64,000 nucleotides of DNA from Sphingobacterium sp. SYP-B4668 (GCF_027627455.1 NZ_CP115483.1:992001-1056000); one strand, 5' to 3'. Counted from the stretch's first letter, positions 42,777 through 53,556 are shown. Notes: a model not told the origin generated them from the letters alone. Numbers and translations are program-made.

Positions 42777-44900
42777 ATGAATATTAGAAAATCCATACTT
42801 CTAAGAGTGTATCTCGCATTCGGCCTAATGGTGTTGGGGGCATTGATGGTATTTGCTAAACTGGTGCATTTGCAATATGTGGACGGAGGTAAGTGGAGGG
42901 CTATTTCGGATAGTTTGACAATACAGGAGAGAGAAGTTGAGGCAGCACGCGGGAATATTTATTCTAACGATGGCAGTATTTTGGCCACCTCGATTCCTGA
43001 GTATGATTTGCGCTTTGACGCGATGGCCATATCTGAAGAGGATAACGATATTTTTAACGCAAAGGTGGATTCGTTGGCTTATAGGCTGTCTACCTTCTTT
43101 AAGGATCGATCTGCGCGTCAGTATTTAGCGCATCTCAAACAGGCTAGGAGCAAGAAGCAGCGTTATGTGCTCATTATGCGTGAGGTGAGTCACCAAGACT
43201 TAAAGATTGTGAAGGATTTTCCGCTTTTTAAGTCGTTTAAAATAGGGAAAGACAAGTATTCGGGTGGATTGATTGCGGAACGTCATAACAAGAGAATCTT
43301 ACCGTTTACCAATCTCGCTGCTCGAACAATTGGATATAAAAATACAAAAGGTGACTCTATTCTAGTCGGACTAGAAGGGGCTTATGGTCAATATATTGAT
43401 GGGCGTAGCGGCAAACGATTGGTGCAGCGTATAGCTGGAGGAGTGTGGGTGCCTGTCAATCGAGATATGGAAGTGGCGCCTGTAGACGGCTCGGATATCA
43501 TCTCGACAATAGATGTCAATATGCAGGATATGGCACAACGAGCGCTAGAAAAGCAATTGCAGGTTGTAGATGCAGATAATGGATGTGTGATATTGATGGA
43601 GGTGAAGACTGGTGAAGTAAGGGCGGTAGCCAATTTTACCAGAGATGAACACGGAGTATTTAGGGAGAAGTTTAATTATGCTATTGCACAATCCGCGGAG
43701 CCCGGATCTACATTTAAACTGGCATCCTATCTAGCACTGATCGATGATGGTAAGATAGATTCGTCTACCACGGTGGATGTGGGGAACGGAACGTATAAAG
43801 TCCCAGGGCATACTATCAAAGATTCGCATGCCCCGCGTAAATCGATTATGTCGGCAAAGTATGCATTTGAGCAATCTTCCAACGTGGCCATTACCAAGTT
43901 GGTGAATACGCATTACAAAGATAATCCAGCGAGGTTTACCTCGAAATTATTAGATATGGGATTAGGAAAACCTTTGGGTCTCCAAATTCCGGGGGAAGGT
44001 AATCCCGTAATCAAGACTCCTAAAGCGAAATCATGGAGCAAACTGTCATTGGTGCAAATGGCGTATGGGTATGAATTGTTAATGACTCCTTTGCAAACAC
44101 TGACTTTGTATAATGCTGTTGCTAACAACGGAAAGATGATTGCACCTCTTTTTGTTAAGGAGATACGTCATTTAGGTAATACGGTTGAGAAATTTGATGC
44201 GCGTGTGATAAAGGAGAAAATAGCGTCTGATCATGCGATTTCCGAAGTGAGGGGTATGATGGAGAGTACGATGATAGAGGGGACGGGTAAATCCTTGCGA
44301 AATCCGTTGTATACTTCCGCAGGAAAGACGGGAACTGCCCAAATCGCGGATGGTGCTCGGGGATATAGCCAGCGTAAATATCAATCTTCTTTTGCAGGAT
44401 ATTTTCCAGCTGAAAATCCAAAGTATTCCATCATTGTGGTGATTCGTAATCCAAGAAAGGGATACTATGGGGCATCGACGGCAGGTCCCGTATTTAAAGA
44501 GTTAGCGGATATGGTTTTTGCAAATGACCTCTCTATGCATGGTACGTTTGCTTCGAAAAAGGTGATTCCGGCAGGGGAGAAGATGCCGCTTACGCTGAAA
44601 GGTTCAAGAGAGGCATCGATGAAAGTATATGAAGGCTTAGGTATTAAATCGTTTGATTGGAATGCAGCGGCTCAAGGTGTAGTAGATACTTCGAGACGTG
44701 GGATTCCTTTTACGGATGTTCAGATAAAAGAAGGTGTTGTGCCAGATGTGAAGGGAATGGGGTTGATGGATGCGCTTTATACAATGGAAAATGCGGGCTT
44801 TAAGGCTTACATTTCAGGTAAAGGCAAAGTCGTCGAGCAATCCTTAGTCCCAGGTTCCAAACTGAAGTATGGAACTCAAGTGGCAATAGTGTTGAATTAA
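42777..44900 (+). CDS. ftsI: Division-specific penicillin-binding protein (FtsI/PBP3 type) with PASTA domain
   Basis: A 707-residue class B PBP. It has a cytoplasmic start, a membrane helix (about 8-28), a dimerisation/pedestal domain (about 45-220), and a transpeptidase domain with all three motifs: SxxK as STFK (Ser311-Lys314), SSN (367-369), KTG (517-519, GKTGTAQ). A C-terminal PASTA domain (about 650-707, VVPDVKGMGLMDALYTMENAGF) is typical of the Spo/PBP2x-like form in Bacteroidota. It crosslinks septal peptidoglycan as partner of FtsW. The position between ftsL and murE is canonical. Confidence 0.95.
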   Translation: MNIRKSILLRVYLAFGLMVLGALMVFAKLVHLQYVDGGKWRAISDSLTIQEREVEAARGNIYSNDGSILATSIPEYDLRFDAMAISEEDNDIFNAKVDSLAYRLSTFFKDRSARQYLAHLKQARSKKQRYVLIMREVSHQDLKIVKDFPLFKSFKIGKDKYSGGLIAERHNKRILPFTNLAARTIGYKNTKGDSILVGLEGAYGQYIDGRSGKRLVQRIAGGVWVPVNRDMEVAPVDGSDIISTIDVNMQDMAQRALEKQLQVVDADNGCVILMEVKTGEVRAVANFTRDEHGVFREKFNYAIAQSAEPGSTFKLASYLALIDDGKIDSSTTVDVGNGTYKVPGHTIKDSHAPRKSIMSAKYAFEQSSNVAITKLVNTHYKDNPARFTSKLLDMGLGKPLGLQIPGEGNPVIKTPKAKSWSKLSLVQMAYGYELLMTPLQTLTLYNAVANNGKMIAPLFVKEIRHLGNTVEKFDARVIKEKIASDHAISEVRGMMESTMIEGTGKSLRNPLYTSAGKTGTAQIADGARGYSQRKYQSSFAGYFPAENPKYSIIVVIRNPRKGYYGASTAGPVFKELADMVFANDLSMHGTFASKKVIPAGEKMPLTLKGSREASMKVYEGLGIKSFDWNAAAQGVVDTSRRGIPFTDVQIKEGVVPDVKGMGLMDALYTMENAGFKAYISGKGKVVEQSLVPGSKLKYGTQVAIVLN

Positions 44901-44910
44901 AGAAAAAGCA

Positions 44911-46368
44911 ATGAAGAAACTCAAAGACATATTACATGCTATTCCTGTACAGGAGGTAGTGGGTCAGCTTGATGTTGAGGTGGTCTCATTGTGCTTTGAT
45001 TCGCGTTTGGCAGTAGAAGGCAGTCTTTTTGTTGCCATAAAAGGAGTACATACCGACGGTCATTTGTTTTTAGACAGAGCAGTCGAGCTAGGGTGTAGGC
45101 TAGTGATGGTAGAGGTGATTCCAGATGTAAAGATTGATGGTGTGACTTATATTATGGTTGCAGATACTGCCTATGCCTTAGGTATCGCAGCCAGTAACTT
45201 TTATGATAATCCGTCAGCAGATTTGAAATTGGTGGGGGTGACTGGCACAAATGGAAAGACAACAATTGCGACTTTGCTATTCAATCTTTTTGATAGATTG
45301 GGTTATCACGTGGGCTTGTTGTCTACTGTTCAAAATCAGATTGGTGATCGGATAATTCCTGCGACCCATACCACCCCAGATCCTATTGCGTTAAATCGGC
45401 TTTTGCGCGAGATGGTCGACGAGGGGTGTGACTATTGTTTTATGGAGGTGAGTTCGCATGCAGTTGTGCAACAACGAATTGCAGGATTGCGATTTGCGGG
45501 AGGGATTTTTAGTAATATCACGCATGATCACCTCGATTTTCACCTAACATTTGATAATTATATAAAGGCGAAGAAGAAGTTCTTTGACGATTTAGATCGT
45601 TATGCGTTTGCATTGACAAACGCTGATGAAAAGAACGGAGCGGTGATGTTGCAAAATACTTTTGCGCATAAAAAGAATTATGGACTTAGAAGCAATGCTG
45701 ATTTTAAGGCAAAGGTTATTGAAAGCCACTTCGATGGAATGTTGCTGAATATTGATGGGCATGAAGTGTGGGTGAAACTTGTCGGTGGATTTAATGCTTC
45801 CAATATTATGGCCGTGTATGGTGCTGCCATCCTTTTGGAGCAAGAGACAATGAAGGTGTTGACCGCGTTAAGTCAGATATCAGGTGCTGAGGGTCGTTTT
45901 GAGGTTATAAGGGCTGAAAATGGAATTATCGGAATCGTGGATTATGCACATACTCCTGATGCCGTAGAAAATGTGTTGAGTACAATTCAGCACTTGCGCC
46001 AGAAAGGCCAACATATCATTACAGTGTTGGGTTGTGGAGGAGATCGGGATAAAACAAAAAGACCTGAAATGGCTGCAGTTGCAGCCAAGATGAGTGATAA
46101 AGTCGTCATCACATCTGATAATCCGAGAACAGAGGATCCCTTGCAGATTATAAAAGATATGGAGGGTGGTGTGCCGGCAGATAAAAAGAAGAATGTCTTT
46201 TCTATAACAGATAGAAGGGAGGCAATACGTGCAGCCTGCCACTTGGCACAATCAGGGGATATCGTGCTAATTGCAGGTAAAGGGCATGAAAAATATCAAG
46301 ATGTAAATGGCGTGAAAAACCATTTCGACGACAAGGAAGAATTGGAGAAAACGTTTAACGAACAATAA
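44911..46368 (+). CDS. murE: UDP-MurNAc-L-Ala-D-Glu--2,6-diaminopimelate ligase MurE
   Basis: A 485-residue Mur ligase adding the third residue of the peptide stem. It has an N-terminal UDP-binding domain ([18 protein letters not shown]), an ATP-binding P-loop VTGTNGKTT (about 111-119), the [14 protein letters not shown] (here THTTPDP) stretch, FMEVSSHA, and the C-terminal domain. The amino-acid-selecting motif reads DNPR ([10 protein letters not shown]), the form that recognises meso-diaminopimelate rather than lysine, so the peptidoglycan should be the DAP type. It lies 10 bp after the PBP and 7 bp before mraY. Confidence 0.97.
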   Translation: MKKLKDILHAIPVQEVVGQLDVEVVSLCFDSRLAVEGSLFVAIKGVHTDGHLFLDRAVELGCRLVMVEVIPDVKIDGVTYIMVADTAYALGIAASNFYDNPSADLKLVGVTGTNGKTTIATLLFNLFDRLGYHVGLLSTVQNQIGDRIIPATHTTPDPIALNRLLREMVDEGCDYCFMEVSSHAVVQQRIAGLRFAGGIFSNITHDHLDFHLTFDNYIKAKKKFFDDLDRYAFALTNADEKNGAVMLQNTFAHKKNYGLRSNADFKAKVIESHFDGMLLNIDGHEVWVKLVGGFNASNIMAVYGAAILLEQETMKVLTALSQISGAEGRFEVIRAENGIIGIVDYAHTPDAVENVLSTIQHLRQKGQHIITVLGCGGDRDKTKRPEMAAVAAKMSDKVVITSDNPRTEDPLQIIKDMEGGVPADKKKNVFSITDRREAIRAACHLAQSGDIVLIAGKGHEKYQDVNGVKNHFDDKEELEKTFNEQ

Positions 46369-46375
46369 AGAAGAG

Positions 46376-47620
46376 ATGCTATATTACTTATTTACATGGC
46401 TAAATGAACATGTCCACATTCCAGGGGCAGGATTGTTTCAATATATCTCCTTCCGTACGGCAATGGCGGTTATCGTGTCTCTGATTATTACGACAGTATA
46501 CGGTAGTCGCTTGATCAAGATGTTGCATGACAAACAAGTGGGTGAGACAATTCGTGATTTGGGATTAGAAGGGGAAAAGAAAAAGCAAGGCACGCCAACT
46601 ATGGGGGGGCTTATTATTATTGCTGGGATCCTGATTCCTACATTACTGTTTGCCAAATTGGATAATATATATATCATTCTGATGATAGTAACCACGCTGT
46701 GGATGGGGGCTATCGGTTTCTTGGATGATTATATCAAAGTGTTTAAGAAGAATAAGGAGGGGTTGCAAGGTAAGTTTAAGGTAATTGGTCAGATTGGACT
46801 CGGCATCTTTATCGCTGTTACCATGTATTTTCATCCAGAAATCGTTGTCAGGCAGCAAGTGGCTCATCCTAGTTCGTTAAAACCTGTTGAAGTATCGATT
46901 AACAGCCAGACGGGTGAAAAATACTATACTGAAAATGTCAAGTCCAGTAAAACGAATATTCCTCTGTATAAGAACAATGAATTTGACTATGCCAAAGTGC
47001 TTACAATGTTTGGGTTGAAGGGCGATATGATCACGTTTATGGTTTTTCTGGTCATGGTGGTTATCATCGTGACCGCTGTATCCAATGGTGCTAATATTAC
47101 AGATGGTATTGACGGACTGGCTGCAGGAACATCGACAATCATAGGTATCACCTTGGCAATTCTGGCCTACGTCTCTGGTAACGTCATTTTTTCGGACTAT
47201 TTGAACATAATGTATATCCCCAATTCTGGCGAGCTGGTCATTTTCGCAGGTGCATTCATTGGAGCCTGTACCGGATTTCTATGGTATAATGCATATCCTG
47301 CTCAGGTGTTTATGGGTGATACGGGTAGTTTGACCATAGGGGGAATTATTGCGGCATTTGCAATTTTGATTAGGAAGGAGCTCTTGATACCTGTATTGTG
47401 TGGCGTGTTCCTTTTGGAAAATGTATCGGTTATCATGCAGGTGAGTTATTTCAAATATACAAAGAAGAAGTATGGTGAAGGAAGACGTATTTTTTTGATG
47501 TCCCCCCTGCATCATCATTACCAAAAGAAGGGATATCATGAAGCTAAGATTGTCACGCGATTTGTTATCGTGGGGGTGATATTGGCAATTTTGACAATTG
47601 TTACGCTTAAAGTAAGATAA
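46376..47620 (+). CDS. mraY: Phospho-N-acetylmuramoyl-pentapeptide-transferase MraY
   Basis: A 414-residue polytopic enzyme that attaches phospho-MurNAc-pentapeptide to undecaprenyl phosphate, giving lipid I. Landmarks: GTPTMGG (about 73-79), GFLDDYIKV with the DD pair, [22 protein letters not shown] and [13 protein letters not shown], all conserved catalytic or substrate loops. It is about 50 residues longer than E. coli MraY (360) because of an extra hydrophilic loop around residues 160-205 (with [16 protein letters not shown]). This looks like a lineage-specific insertion rather than an error, since the frame and flanking helices are intact. It sits between murE and murD; murF is absent here. 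Confidence 0.97.
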   Translation: MLYYLFTWLNEHVHIPGAGLFQYISFRTAMAVIVSLIITTVYGSRLIKMLHDKQVGETIRDLGLEGEKKKQGTPTMGGLIIIAGILIPTLLFAKLDNIYIILMIVTTLWMGAIGFLDDYIKVFKKNKEGLQGKFKVIGQIGLGIFIAVTMYFHPEIVVRQQVAHPSSLKPVEVSINSQTGEKYYTENVKSSKTNIPLYKNNEFDYAKVLTMFGLKGDMITFMVFLVMVVIIVTAVSNGANITDGIDGLAAGTSTIIGITLAILAYVSGNVIFSDYLNIMYIPNSGELVIFAGAFIGACTGFLWYNAYPAQVFMGDTGSLTIGGIIAAFAILIRKELLIPVLCGVFLLENVSVIMQVSYFKYTKKKYGEGRRIFLMSPLHHHYQKKGYHEAKIVTRFVIVGVILAILTIVTLKVR

Positions 47621-47622
47621 GA

Positions 47623-48996
47623 ATGGGAAATATCTCAAATATATATTACCCTCAAAGTGGAAAACTGATTGTCCTTGGTGCTGGAGAAAGCGGCGTGGGC
47701 GCAGCTATTCTGGCTAAGGATAAGGGTTTTGATGTATTGGTGTCGGATAAAGGAGCGATTACTGAGAAATATCTTCTGGCGTTGGAGAGGGAGGGTATAC
47801 GATATGAGTCTGGTCAACATAGCGAGGTCGAAATACTGGGTGCTGATTTAGTTGTAAAGAGTCCTGGAATTCCAGAAAATGCACCTTTGATAAAGGCTTT
47901 GAAAGCTAAGGGTATCCCTGTTATTGCGGAGATTGAGTTTGCCGCTCAATATACGGACGCAAAACTATACTGTATAACAGGTTCAAATGGTAAGTCTACA
48001 ACTACTATGTTGACGTATTATATGTTGCAAAAGGGAGGGGTAAATGTAGGGTTGGCTGGAAATATAGGGAAGAGTTTTGCGCTACAGGTGGCACGCGAAG
48101 ATTTTGATGCTTACGTGCTAGAGATTTCGAGCTTTATGTTGGATGATATGTTCCACTTTCGGGCAGATGTAGCTGTGATACTAAATATTACACCCGATCA
48201 TTTGGATCGCTATGATCACAAGATGGACAATTACGTGGATTCTAAGTTTAGAATGGTTCGTAATCAGACAGCGCGCGACTATTTTATATACTGTCTTGAT
48301 GATGAAGAAACAGTTAAAGGTCTAAAGAGACATCATACTCCAGCTGTCGCCCTGCCCATAACGCAGGAGCAAATCGTAGAAAATGGAGCTTATTTGGACG
48401 GAGATAAAAATATTATAATCAATACCTCAAAAGGAGAACAATTTATTATGAATACAGAAGATTTGTCATTACAGGGCAAGCACAATGTGTATAACAACAT
48501 GGCGGCAGGGTTAGTAGCAAAAGTACAGGAATTGAGGAATCGCTCCATGCAAGAAAGCATGAGTTCATATGTGAATATTCCGCATCGATTGGAACATGTA
48601 GCTTGTATCGGTGGTGTAAATTATATTAACGACTCCAAAGCGACAAACGTGAACTCTGTATGGTACGCGTTGGAAAGTTTTTCTCCTCAAATCGTCTTGA
48701 TTATGGGTGGGGTTGATAAAGGAAATGATTATGAGATGTTGCGGGATCTAGTGAAGTCAAAGGTCCGTGCTGTCATTTGTATTGGAAAAGATAATACGCG
48801 CATCCATGAATCTTTTGAAGATGATACAGATGTGATTGTCAATAGTTCATCTATGCGAGATGCAGTAGAGATTGCGTCGCACTTGGCACAAAAAGGAGAT
48901 ACGGTGTTATTGTCACCTGCGTGCGCAAGTTTTGACTGGTTTAAAAATTATGAAGAACGGGGAGATAAATTCAAGGAAGCGGTAATGGCCTTGTAA
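47623..48996 (+). CDS. murD: UDP-MurNAc-L-alanine--D-glutamate ligase MurD
   Basis: A 457-residue Mur ligase adding D-Glu to UDP-MurNAc-L-Ala. N-terminal Rossmann-like UDP domain with LIVLGAGESGVGAAILA; P-loop ITGSNGKSTTTML (about 117-129); EISSFMLDDM; NITPDHLDRY (catalytic His/Asp); C-terminal YINDSKATNVNSVWYAL and the LSPACASFDWFKNYEERG signature. Complete and normal length. It follows mraY after 2 bp and precedes ftsW by 9 bp, so it is part of one transcription unit. Confidence 0.97.
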   Translation: MGNISNIYYPQSGKLIVLGAGESGVGAAILAKDKGFDVLVSDKGAITEKYLLALEREGIRYESGQHSEVEILGADLVVKSPGIPENAPLIKALKAKGIPVIAEIEFAAQYTDAKLYCITGSNGKSTTTMLTYYMLQKGGVNVGLAGNIGKSFALQVAREDFDAYVLEISSFMLDDMFHFRADVAVILNITPDHLDRYDHKMDNYVDSKFRMVRNQTARDYFIYCLDDEETVKGLKRHHTPAVALPITQEQIVENGAYLDGDKNIIINTSKGEQFIMNTEDLSLQGKHNVYNNMAAGLVAKVQELRNRSMQESMSSYVNIPHRLEHVACIGGVNYINDSKATNVNSVWYALESFSPQIVLIMGGVDKGNDYEMLRDLVKSKVRAVICIGKDNTRIHESFEDDTDVIVNSSSMRDAVEIASHLAQKGDTVLLSPACASFDWFKNYEERGDKFKEAVMAL

Positions 48997-49005
48997 CGAG
49001 TAAGG

Positions 49006-50232
49006 GTGTCAACATTAAAAGAAAAGTGGAATATGGAACAACTATTTTCTAAGGCAAAAGGCGATCGCTGGATTTGGATAATAGTCATCATCTTGTCGGG
49101 GTGGTCGCTATTGGCTGTATACAGTTCGGTCGGAACTTTGGCATACAAGGAAGGTAAAGGAACGGAAATGTACCTGTTGAAGCATTTTTCCATCATCGCC
49201 ATAGGTTTTATTTTAATGTACGTTTCCCATAAGGTCGACTATCGATATTACGCCGGAATATCCAAAATGCTGATGATTGTGACGATACCATTATTGTTGT
49301 ATACATTGCTCTTTGGAAGTAAGGTAAATGACGCGAGTCGTTGGGTTACAATTCCGGTGATTAATCAAACCTTCCAAACTTCGGATTTGGCAAAATTGGC
49401 TCTGATTACTTTTTTAGCACGCATGCTCTCCCGTAAACAAGAAGAGATTAAAGACGTGAAGAAGTCATTTGTGCCAATAATGGGGTCGGTGTGTGTGATT
49501 TTTGTGTTGATTGCTCTTGCCAATCTTTCAACAGCATTGATGCTCTTTGGTGTAAGTATTTTGTTGTTGCTCATTGGTAGGATAAGCTTTAAACAAATTG
49601 CGGTCGTGAGCATGGGCGTGGGATTTCTGTTGTTACTAGTCATTTCATTTGGACCTCGGCGTGCGACCTACTATAGTCGAATCAAGTCCTATTTTAAGAC
49701 AGAGGAAGTCCATCCTACAGAGAAGGTATCATTTCAAGATGATAAAAATTATCAGGCAAACAACGCTAAAATAGCAATCGCTACTGGTGGAGTTTTTGGA
49801 AAAGGGCCAGGAAATAGTATGCAACGTAACGTACTTCCGCACCCATATTCGGATTTTATTTTTGCGATTATCATCGAGGAATACGGGACTATAGGAGGAG
49901 TAATCCTGTTGGTATTGTATATTGTTTTGATGTATCGATGTATTCGTATTGTAACGATGAGTCCGCGTGCATTTGGGGCTTTTTTGGCGGCAGGGTTAGG
50001 TTTTAGCTTAACAATACAGGCGTTGGCGAATATGGCTGTTGCTGTGGGCTTGGGTCCGGTAACGGGAGTGCCATTGCCATTGGTGAGTATGGGAGGAACA
50101 TCCATCTTATTCACGAGTGTCGCATTGGGGATTATATTGAGTGTTAGTCGGAATATTGAAGAATTAAAAGGTAAACAGGAGCTTGAGGAAACACCGAAGC
50201 CTAAGAAGGTAGTGGTCGGGACATTAGCTTAA
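49006..50232 (+). CDS. ftsW: Septal peptidoglycan polymerase FtsW
   Basis: A 408-residue SEDS-family glycosyltransferase with about ten membrane helices. It shows the SEDS pattern: SLLAVYSSVGTLAY near residue 35, ASRWVTIP with the conserved Trp (about 105), a periplasmic loop around 220-260, GPGNSMQRNVLPHPYSDFIFAIIIEE (the core being LPHPYSDFIFAII with the catalytic-region Asp) and the GVPLPLVSMGGTSIL signature. It polymerises lipid II at the septum with the class B PBP. GTG at 49006 is taken as start; ATG at 49033 (MEQLFSKAKGDRW) is equally plausible and closer to a normal FtsW N-terminus. Confidence 0.95.
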   Translation: MSTLKEKWNMEQLFSKAKGDRWIWIIVIILSGWSLLAVYSSVGTLAYKEGKGTEMYLLKHFSIIAIGFILMYVSHKVDYRYYAGISKMLMIVTIPLLLYTLLFGSKVNDASRWVTIPVINQTFQTSDLAKLALITFLARMLSRKQEEIKDVKKSFVPIMGSVCVIFVLIALANLSTALMLFGVSILLLLIGRISFKQIAVVSMGVGFLLLLVISFGPRRATYYSRIKSYFKTEEVHPTEKVSFQDDKNYQANNAKIAIATGGVFGKGPGNSMQRNVLPHPYSDFIFAIIIEEYGTIGGVILLVLYIVLMYRCIRIVTMSPRAFGAFLAAGLGFSLTIQALANMAVAVGLGPVTGVPLPLVSMGGTSILFTSVALGIILSVSRNIEELKGKQELEETPKPKKVVVGTLA

Positions 50233-50245
50233 AAGTATAAGTAGC

Positions 50246-51343
50246 ATGGCAAAAAAGGTAATCATCAGTGGTGGCGGTACCGGGGGGCATATTTTCCCTG
50301 CGATAGCAATAGCTAATGCATTGTTGCGTTTGGATCCTGCTACAGAAATTTTATTTGTTGGGGCCAATGGTAAAATGGAAATGGAAAAGGTTCCTGCCGC
50401 GGGATACCAAATAGAAGGGTTAGATATCGTGGGGATTAATCGGCAGCAGCTTTGGAAAAATATTACATTGCCCTACAAGCTTTGGAGAAGTATGCGACAG
50501 GCGCGTGCGATTATTAAAAAGTTTAATCCTGATGTTGCTGTTGGTGTAGGTGGATTTGCTTCGGGACCCTTGTTAATGGTGGCGAACCGTCTCGGGATAC
50601 CCACGTTGCTGCAGGAACAGAACTCGTATGCTGGAGTGACCAATAAGAATTTGAGTAGGAAGGCTGCCAAAATATGCGTGGCATTCGAGGGAATGGATCG
50701 TTTTTTTCCAGGAGATAAGATTTTATTGACAGGCAATCCTATTAGAAGGGCGTCGGTTGATATCGAGGGGAAGCGGGAGGAGGCCTTACATGCATTTGGA
50801 CTTGAATCGACGAAAAGAACGATTTTGATTACGGGAGGCAGTCTTGGGGCGGGGACATTGAATACTTGCGTGAAGAATGGGCTGGACTTCCTTGTCTCAA
50901 ATGATGTTCAAGTGATTTGGCAATGCGGAGGGTATTATCATGCCAAATTGGTGGATGAGTTAGGGACGATATTGCCATCATCAATTAAGTTGACGGCTTT
51001 TTTGCAACGCATGGATTATGCCTATGCTGCGGCGGATTGTATTATTGCTCGGGCTGGTGCAGGAACGATTTCCGAACTATGCGTCGTAGGGAAGCCTGTT
51101 ATTTTGGTCCCATCACCGAATGTGGCCGAAGATCATCAAACCAAGAATGCCTTGGCCTTGGTCAATAAGAATGCTGCCATCTTGGTAAGGGATAGCGAAG
51201 CTACCAATACGCTGATTAAGTCTGCCGTGCAATTGCTCAAAGATGATAAGAGGCGAGAGGAGTTGGGTGTGAATATTAAAAAGCTTGCATTGCTGGATGC
51301 AGATGAGGTTATAGCAAAACATATTGTAGAATTAGCGAAGTAA
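50246..51343 (+). CDS. murG: UDP-GlcNAc--undecaprenyl-PP-MurNAc-pentapeptide GlcNAc transferase MurG
   Basis: A 365-residue GT-B enzyme making lipid II from lipid I at the inner face of the membrane. The N-terminal glycine-rich loop GGGTGGHIFPAIAIA (residues 9-23) and the second loop VGVGGFASGPLL with the GRV/LLQEQN stretch are present. The C-terminal UDP-GlcNAc site reads ITGGSLGAGTLN, then ARAGAGTISELCVVGKP and VAEDHQTKNA. Full length. 13 bp after ftsW, 4 bp before murC. Confidence 0.97.
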   Translation: MAKKVIISGGGTGGHIFPAIAIANALLRLDPATEILFVGANGKMEMEKVPAAGYQIEGLDIVGINRQQLWKNITLPYKLWRSMRQARAIIKKFNPDVAVGVGGFASGPLLMVANRLGIPTLLQEQNSYAGVTNKNLSRKAAKICVAFEGMDRFFPGDKILLTGNPIRRASVDIEGKREEALHAFGLESTKRTILITGGSLGAGTLNTCVKNGLDFLVSNDVQVIWQCGGYYHAKLVDELGTILPSSIKLTAFLQRMDYAYAAADCIIARAGAGTISELCVVGKPVILVPSPNVAEDHQTKNALALVNKNAAILVRDSEATNTLIKSAVQLLKDDKRREELGVNIKKLALLDADEVIAKHIVELAK

Positions 51344-51347
51344 GGGT

Positions 51348-52703
51348 ATGAATATAGATAATATAAAAAGGGTTTACCTTATAGGTGTTGGCGGAATTGG
51401 GATGAGTGGGCTTGCTCGTTATTTCCATAAATTGGGATACCTTGTCGCTGGATACGATAAAACAGAAACTGATTTGACCAAACAACTGGAAGAGGAGGGG
51501 ATGTCGATAATCTATCAGGATGAGGTAGGTCTTATTCCTGAAGAATTCTATCCAGTGGATGCCGGGACCCTTATCATCTATACGCCTGCTATTCCCAAGG
51601 AATTGACACTAAAGAAGTTCTTTGCGGAGGCTGGACAGGAACTATATAAACGGTCACAAGTGCTGGGGTTTATTAGTGCTAGTCGATTTACGATTGCGGT
51701 AGCTGGCACCCATGGTAAGACTACAACTTCGACCATGATAGCGCATGTATTAAAGCATTCGGGGTACGATTGTTCAGCTTTTTTGGGTGGAATCAGTACA
51801 AATTATAATAGTAATGTGCTGTTTGGTGACAATAATACCGTAGTGGTGGAAGCGGATGAATATGATCGTTCGTTTTTGACTTTGCATCCTAATATTGCCA
51901 TCGTGACGTCTGCAGATGCCGATCATTTGGATATTTATGGAGATGAAAGCCATGTGGTAGAGTCTTTCTCTCTATTCTTAGATCGTCTGGTAGACGGCGG
52001 CACACGAATCGTGAAAGTAGGATTGCCTTTTGAAAGTGAATTAAAGTATTCAGGAAGTGGAATAGGGGATGTGTACGCTGAAAATATACATGTAAAAGAG
52101 GGCGAGTTCTATTTCGATTATGTGCATGCTAATGGTCGCATCAATGCCATACATCTAGGAATTCCGGGTATTCATAATGTAGAAAATGCCGTAGCGGCGA
52201 TTACAGTTGCGCGGCTTTTAGAAATTGAAGATGCTGCTATCATTGCTGCATTAAGTGCATTCAAGGGTGTAAAGCGTCGGTTTGAATATATTGTAAAGAA
52301 GCCGGAGGCGATATATATTGATGACTATGCGCATCATCCGGAAGAGTTACGTGCTTTCCTTTCTTCTATGCGCAAGCTATATCCAGAAAGACAATTAACG
52401 GTTGTTTTTCAGCCTCATTTGTATACAAGGACGAGGGATTTTGTAGCGGGTTTTGCGGAAGTGCTGGCGATGGCTGATGAGCTGTTGTTGATGGAAATAT
52501 ATCCTGCAAGGGAGCTTCCTTTGGAAGGGATTACCTCGTCGTGGTTGGCTGAAAAAGTGAAGCTAAAAAATAAACGTGTATTAACGCCGCAGGAAGTACT
52601 AGATGTCATTTCATCTGAAAAGCCCGAGCTGGTGGTCACTGTAGGTGCTGGTGATATTGATAGATTGGTCAAACCATTAAAGGAGATAATGAATGCTAGA
52701 TAA
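51348..52703 (+). CDS. murC: UDP-N-acetylmuramate--L-alanine ligase MurC
   Basis: A 451-residue Mur ligase adding the first stem residue, L-Ala. N-terminal YLIGVGGIGMSGLARYF Rossmann motif; P-loop VAGTHGKTTTSTM (about 116-128); VVEADEYDRSF; SADADHLDIYGD; NVENAVAAI; and the C-terminal YIDDYAHHPEELRAFL and VFQPHLYTRTRDF signatures that mark MurC rather than MurD/E/F. Complete. Its 3' end overlaps ftsQ by 11 bp, so translation is coupled. Confidence 0.97.
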   Translation: MNIDNIKRVYLIGVGGIGMSGLARYFHKLGYLVAGYDKTETDLTKQLEEEGMSIIYQDEVGLIPEEFYPVDAGTLIIYTPAIPKELTLKKFFAEAGQELYKRSQVLGFISASRFTIAVAGTHGKTTTSTMIAHVLKHSGYDCSAFLGGISTNYNSNVLFGDNNTVVVEADEYDRSFLTLHPNIAIVTSADADHLDIYGDESHVVESFSLFLDRLVDGGTRIVKVGLPFESELKYSGSGIGDVYAENIHVKEGEFYFDYVHANGRINAIHLGIPGIHNVENAVAAITVARLLEIEDAAIIAALSAFKGVKRRFEYIVKKPEAIYIDDYAHHPEELRAFLSSMRKLYPERQLTVVFQPHLYTRTRDFVAGFAEVLAMADELLLMEIYPARELPLEGITSSWLAEKVKLKNKRVLTPQEVLDVISSEKPELVVTVGAGDIDRLVKPLKEIMNAR

Positions 52704-53520
52704 GTTACGTAACATACGATGGGGAGCAGTTTGCTATGCTGTGCTAGGGCTATTGGCTTTGGTAGGCCTCGGTATGTTAATGTCTCTTATTGGGAAAAAG
52801 GATAATACGCAGGTCTGTACGGATCTAAAAGTGATGATTGAGGGGAAGGAGACTTTTATCGATCAAAATGATATTTCCAAATTGATAGACAAATCATATG
52901 GAGCAGTTCGTGGAAAGGAACTGAGCACTATACCAATCCATAGTATTGAAGAAAGCTTAGAAAAATTGCCCTATGTTTCTTCTGCTGAAATACATATGGA
53001 TATGGATGGTGCATTGCAGGTCAAAGTGCGGCAACGAGAGGTGTTAATGCGTGTGATTAATAGGTCAGGGAAGGATTTTTATGTTGATCCGAATGGATTG
53101 AAAATCCCAGTGACCTTAAAGTACGTCCCTCGCGTAATGGTGGCTACAGGGAATATAGCTGAGGGATACAAGGAGCCCTTAGAGCCTATTTCATCTGCTA
53201 CGTTGAAAGATTTGCTAGAGGTTGTCAAGTATGTGAACAAAGATGAATTATGGGGTAACCAAGTCGTTCAATTGTTTGTCAATACGGATATGGATATCGA
53301 ATTGATTCCTCGAGTAGGTACTCAAGATTTGATAATTGGTGATGCGGACTCATTGGATAGCAAGTTTCAGCGATTGAAATTGTTCTACAATGAAATCCTT
53401 CCAAAGGTAGGTACGGAAGCCTACAACAAAGTAAACGTGAAGTATGCGCATCAAATCGTGTGCGAACGAAAAGGGGCTTGGACTATTGATAGTGCGCAAG
53501 TCGTTAAAAAATTGCAATAA
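52693..53520 (+). CDS. ftsQ: Cell division protein FtsQ
   Basis: A 275-residue bitopic protein: short cytoplasmic part, one membrane helix (about 9-29, WGAVCYAVLGLLALVGLGMLM), then a periplasmic POTRA domain (about 38-115; SIEESLEKLPYVSSAEIHMDMDG, core LEKLPYVSSAEIHMD) and the FtsQ beta-domain. FtsQ links early and late divisome parts through FtsB/FtsL. The FYVDPNGLKIPVTLKY segment (core DPNGLKIPV) corresponds to the usual FtsQ 'D..G..'-type motif. It overlaps murC by 11 bp and lies 36 bp before ftsA, the canonical order. Confidence 0.93.
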   Translation: MLDKLRNIRWGAVCYAVLGLLALVGLGMLMSLIGKKDNTQVCTDLKVMIEGKETFIDQNDISKLIDKSYGAVRGKELSTIPIHSIEESLEKLPYVSSAEIHMDMDGALQVKVRQREVLMRVINRSGKDFYVDPNGLKIPVTLKYVPRVMVATGNIAEGYKEPLEPISSATLKDLLEVVKYVNKDELWGNQVVQLFVNTDMDIELIPRVGTQDLIIGDADSLDSKFQRLKLFYNEILPKVGTEAYNKVNVKYAHQIVCERKGAWTIDSAQVVKKLQ

Positions 53521-53556
53521 AGGAAATAATAATATACAGCATTAATACACAGGAAT

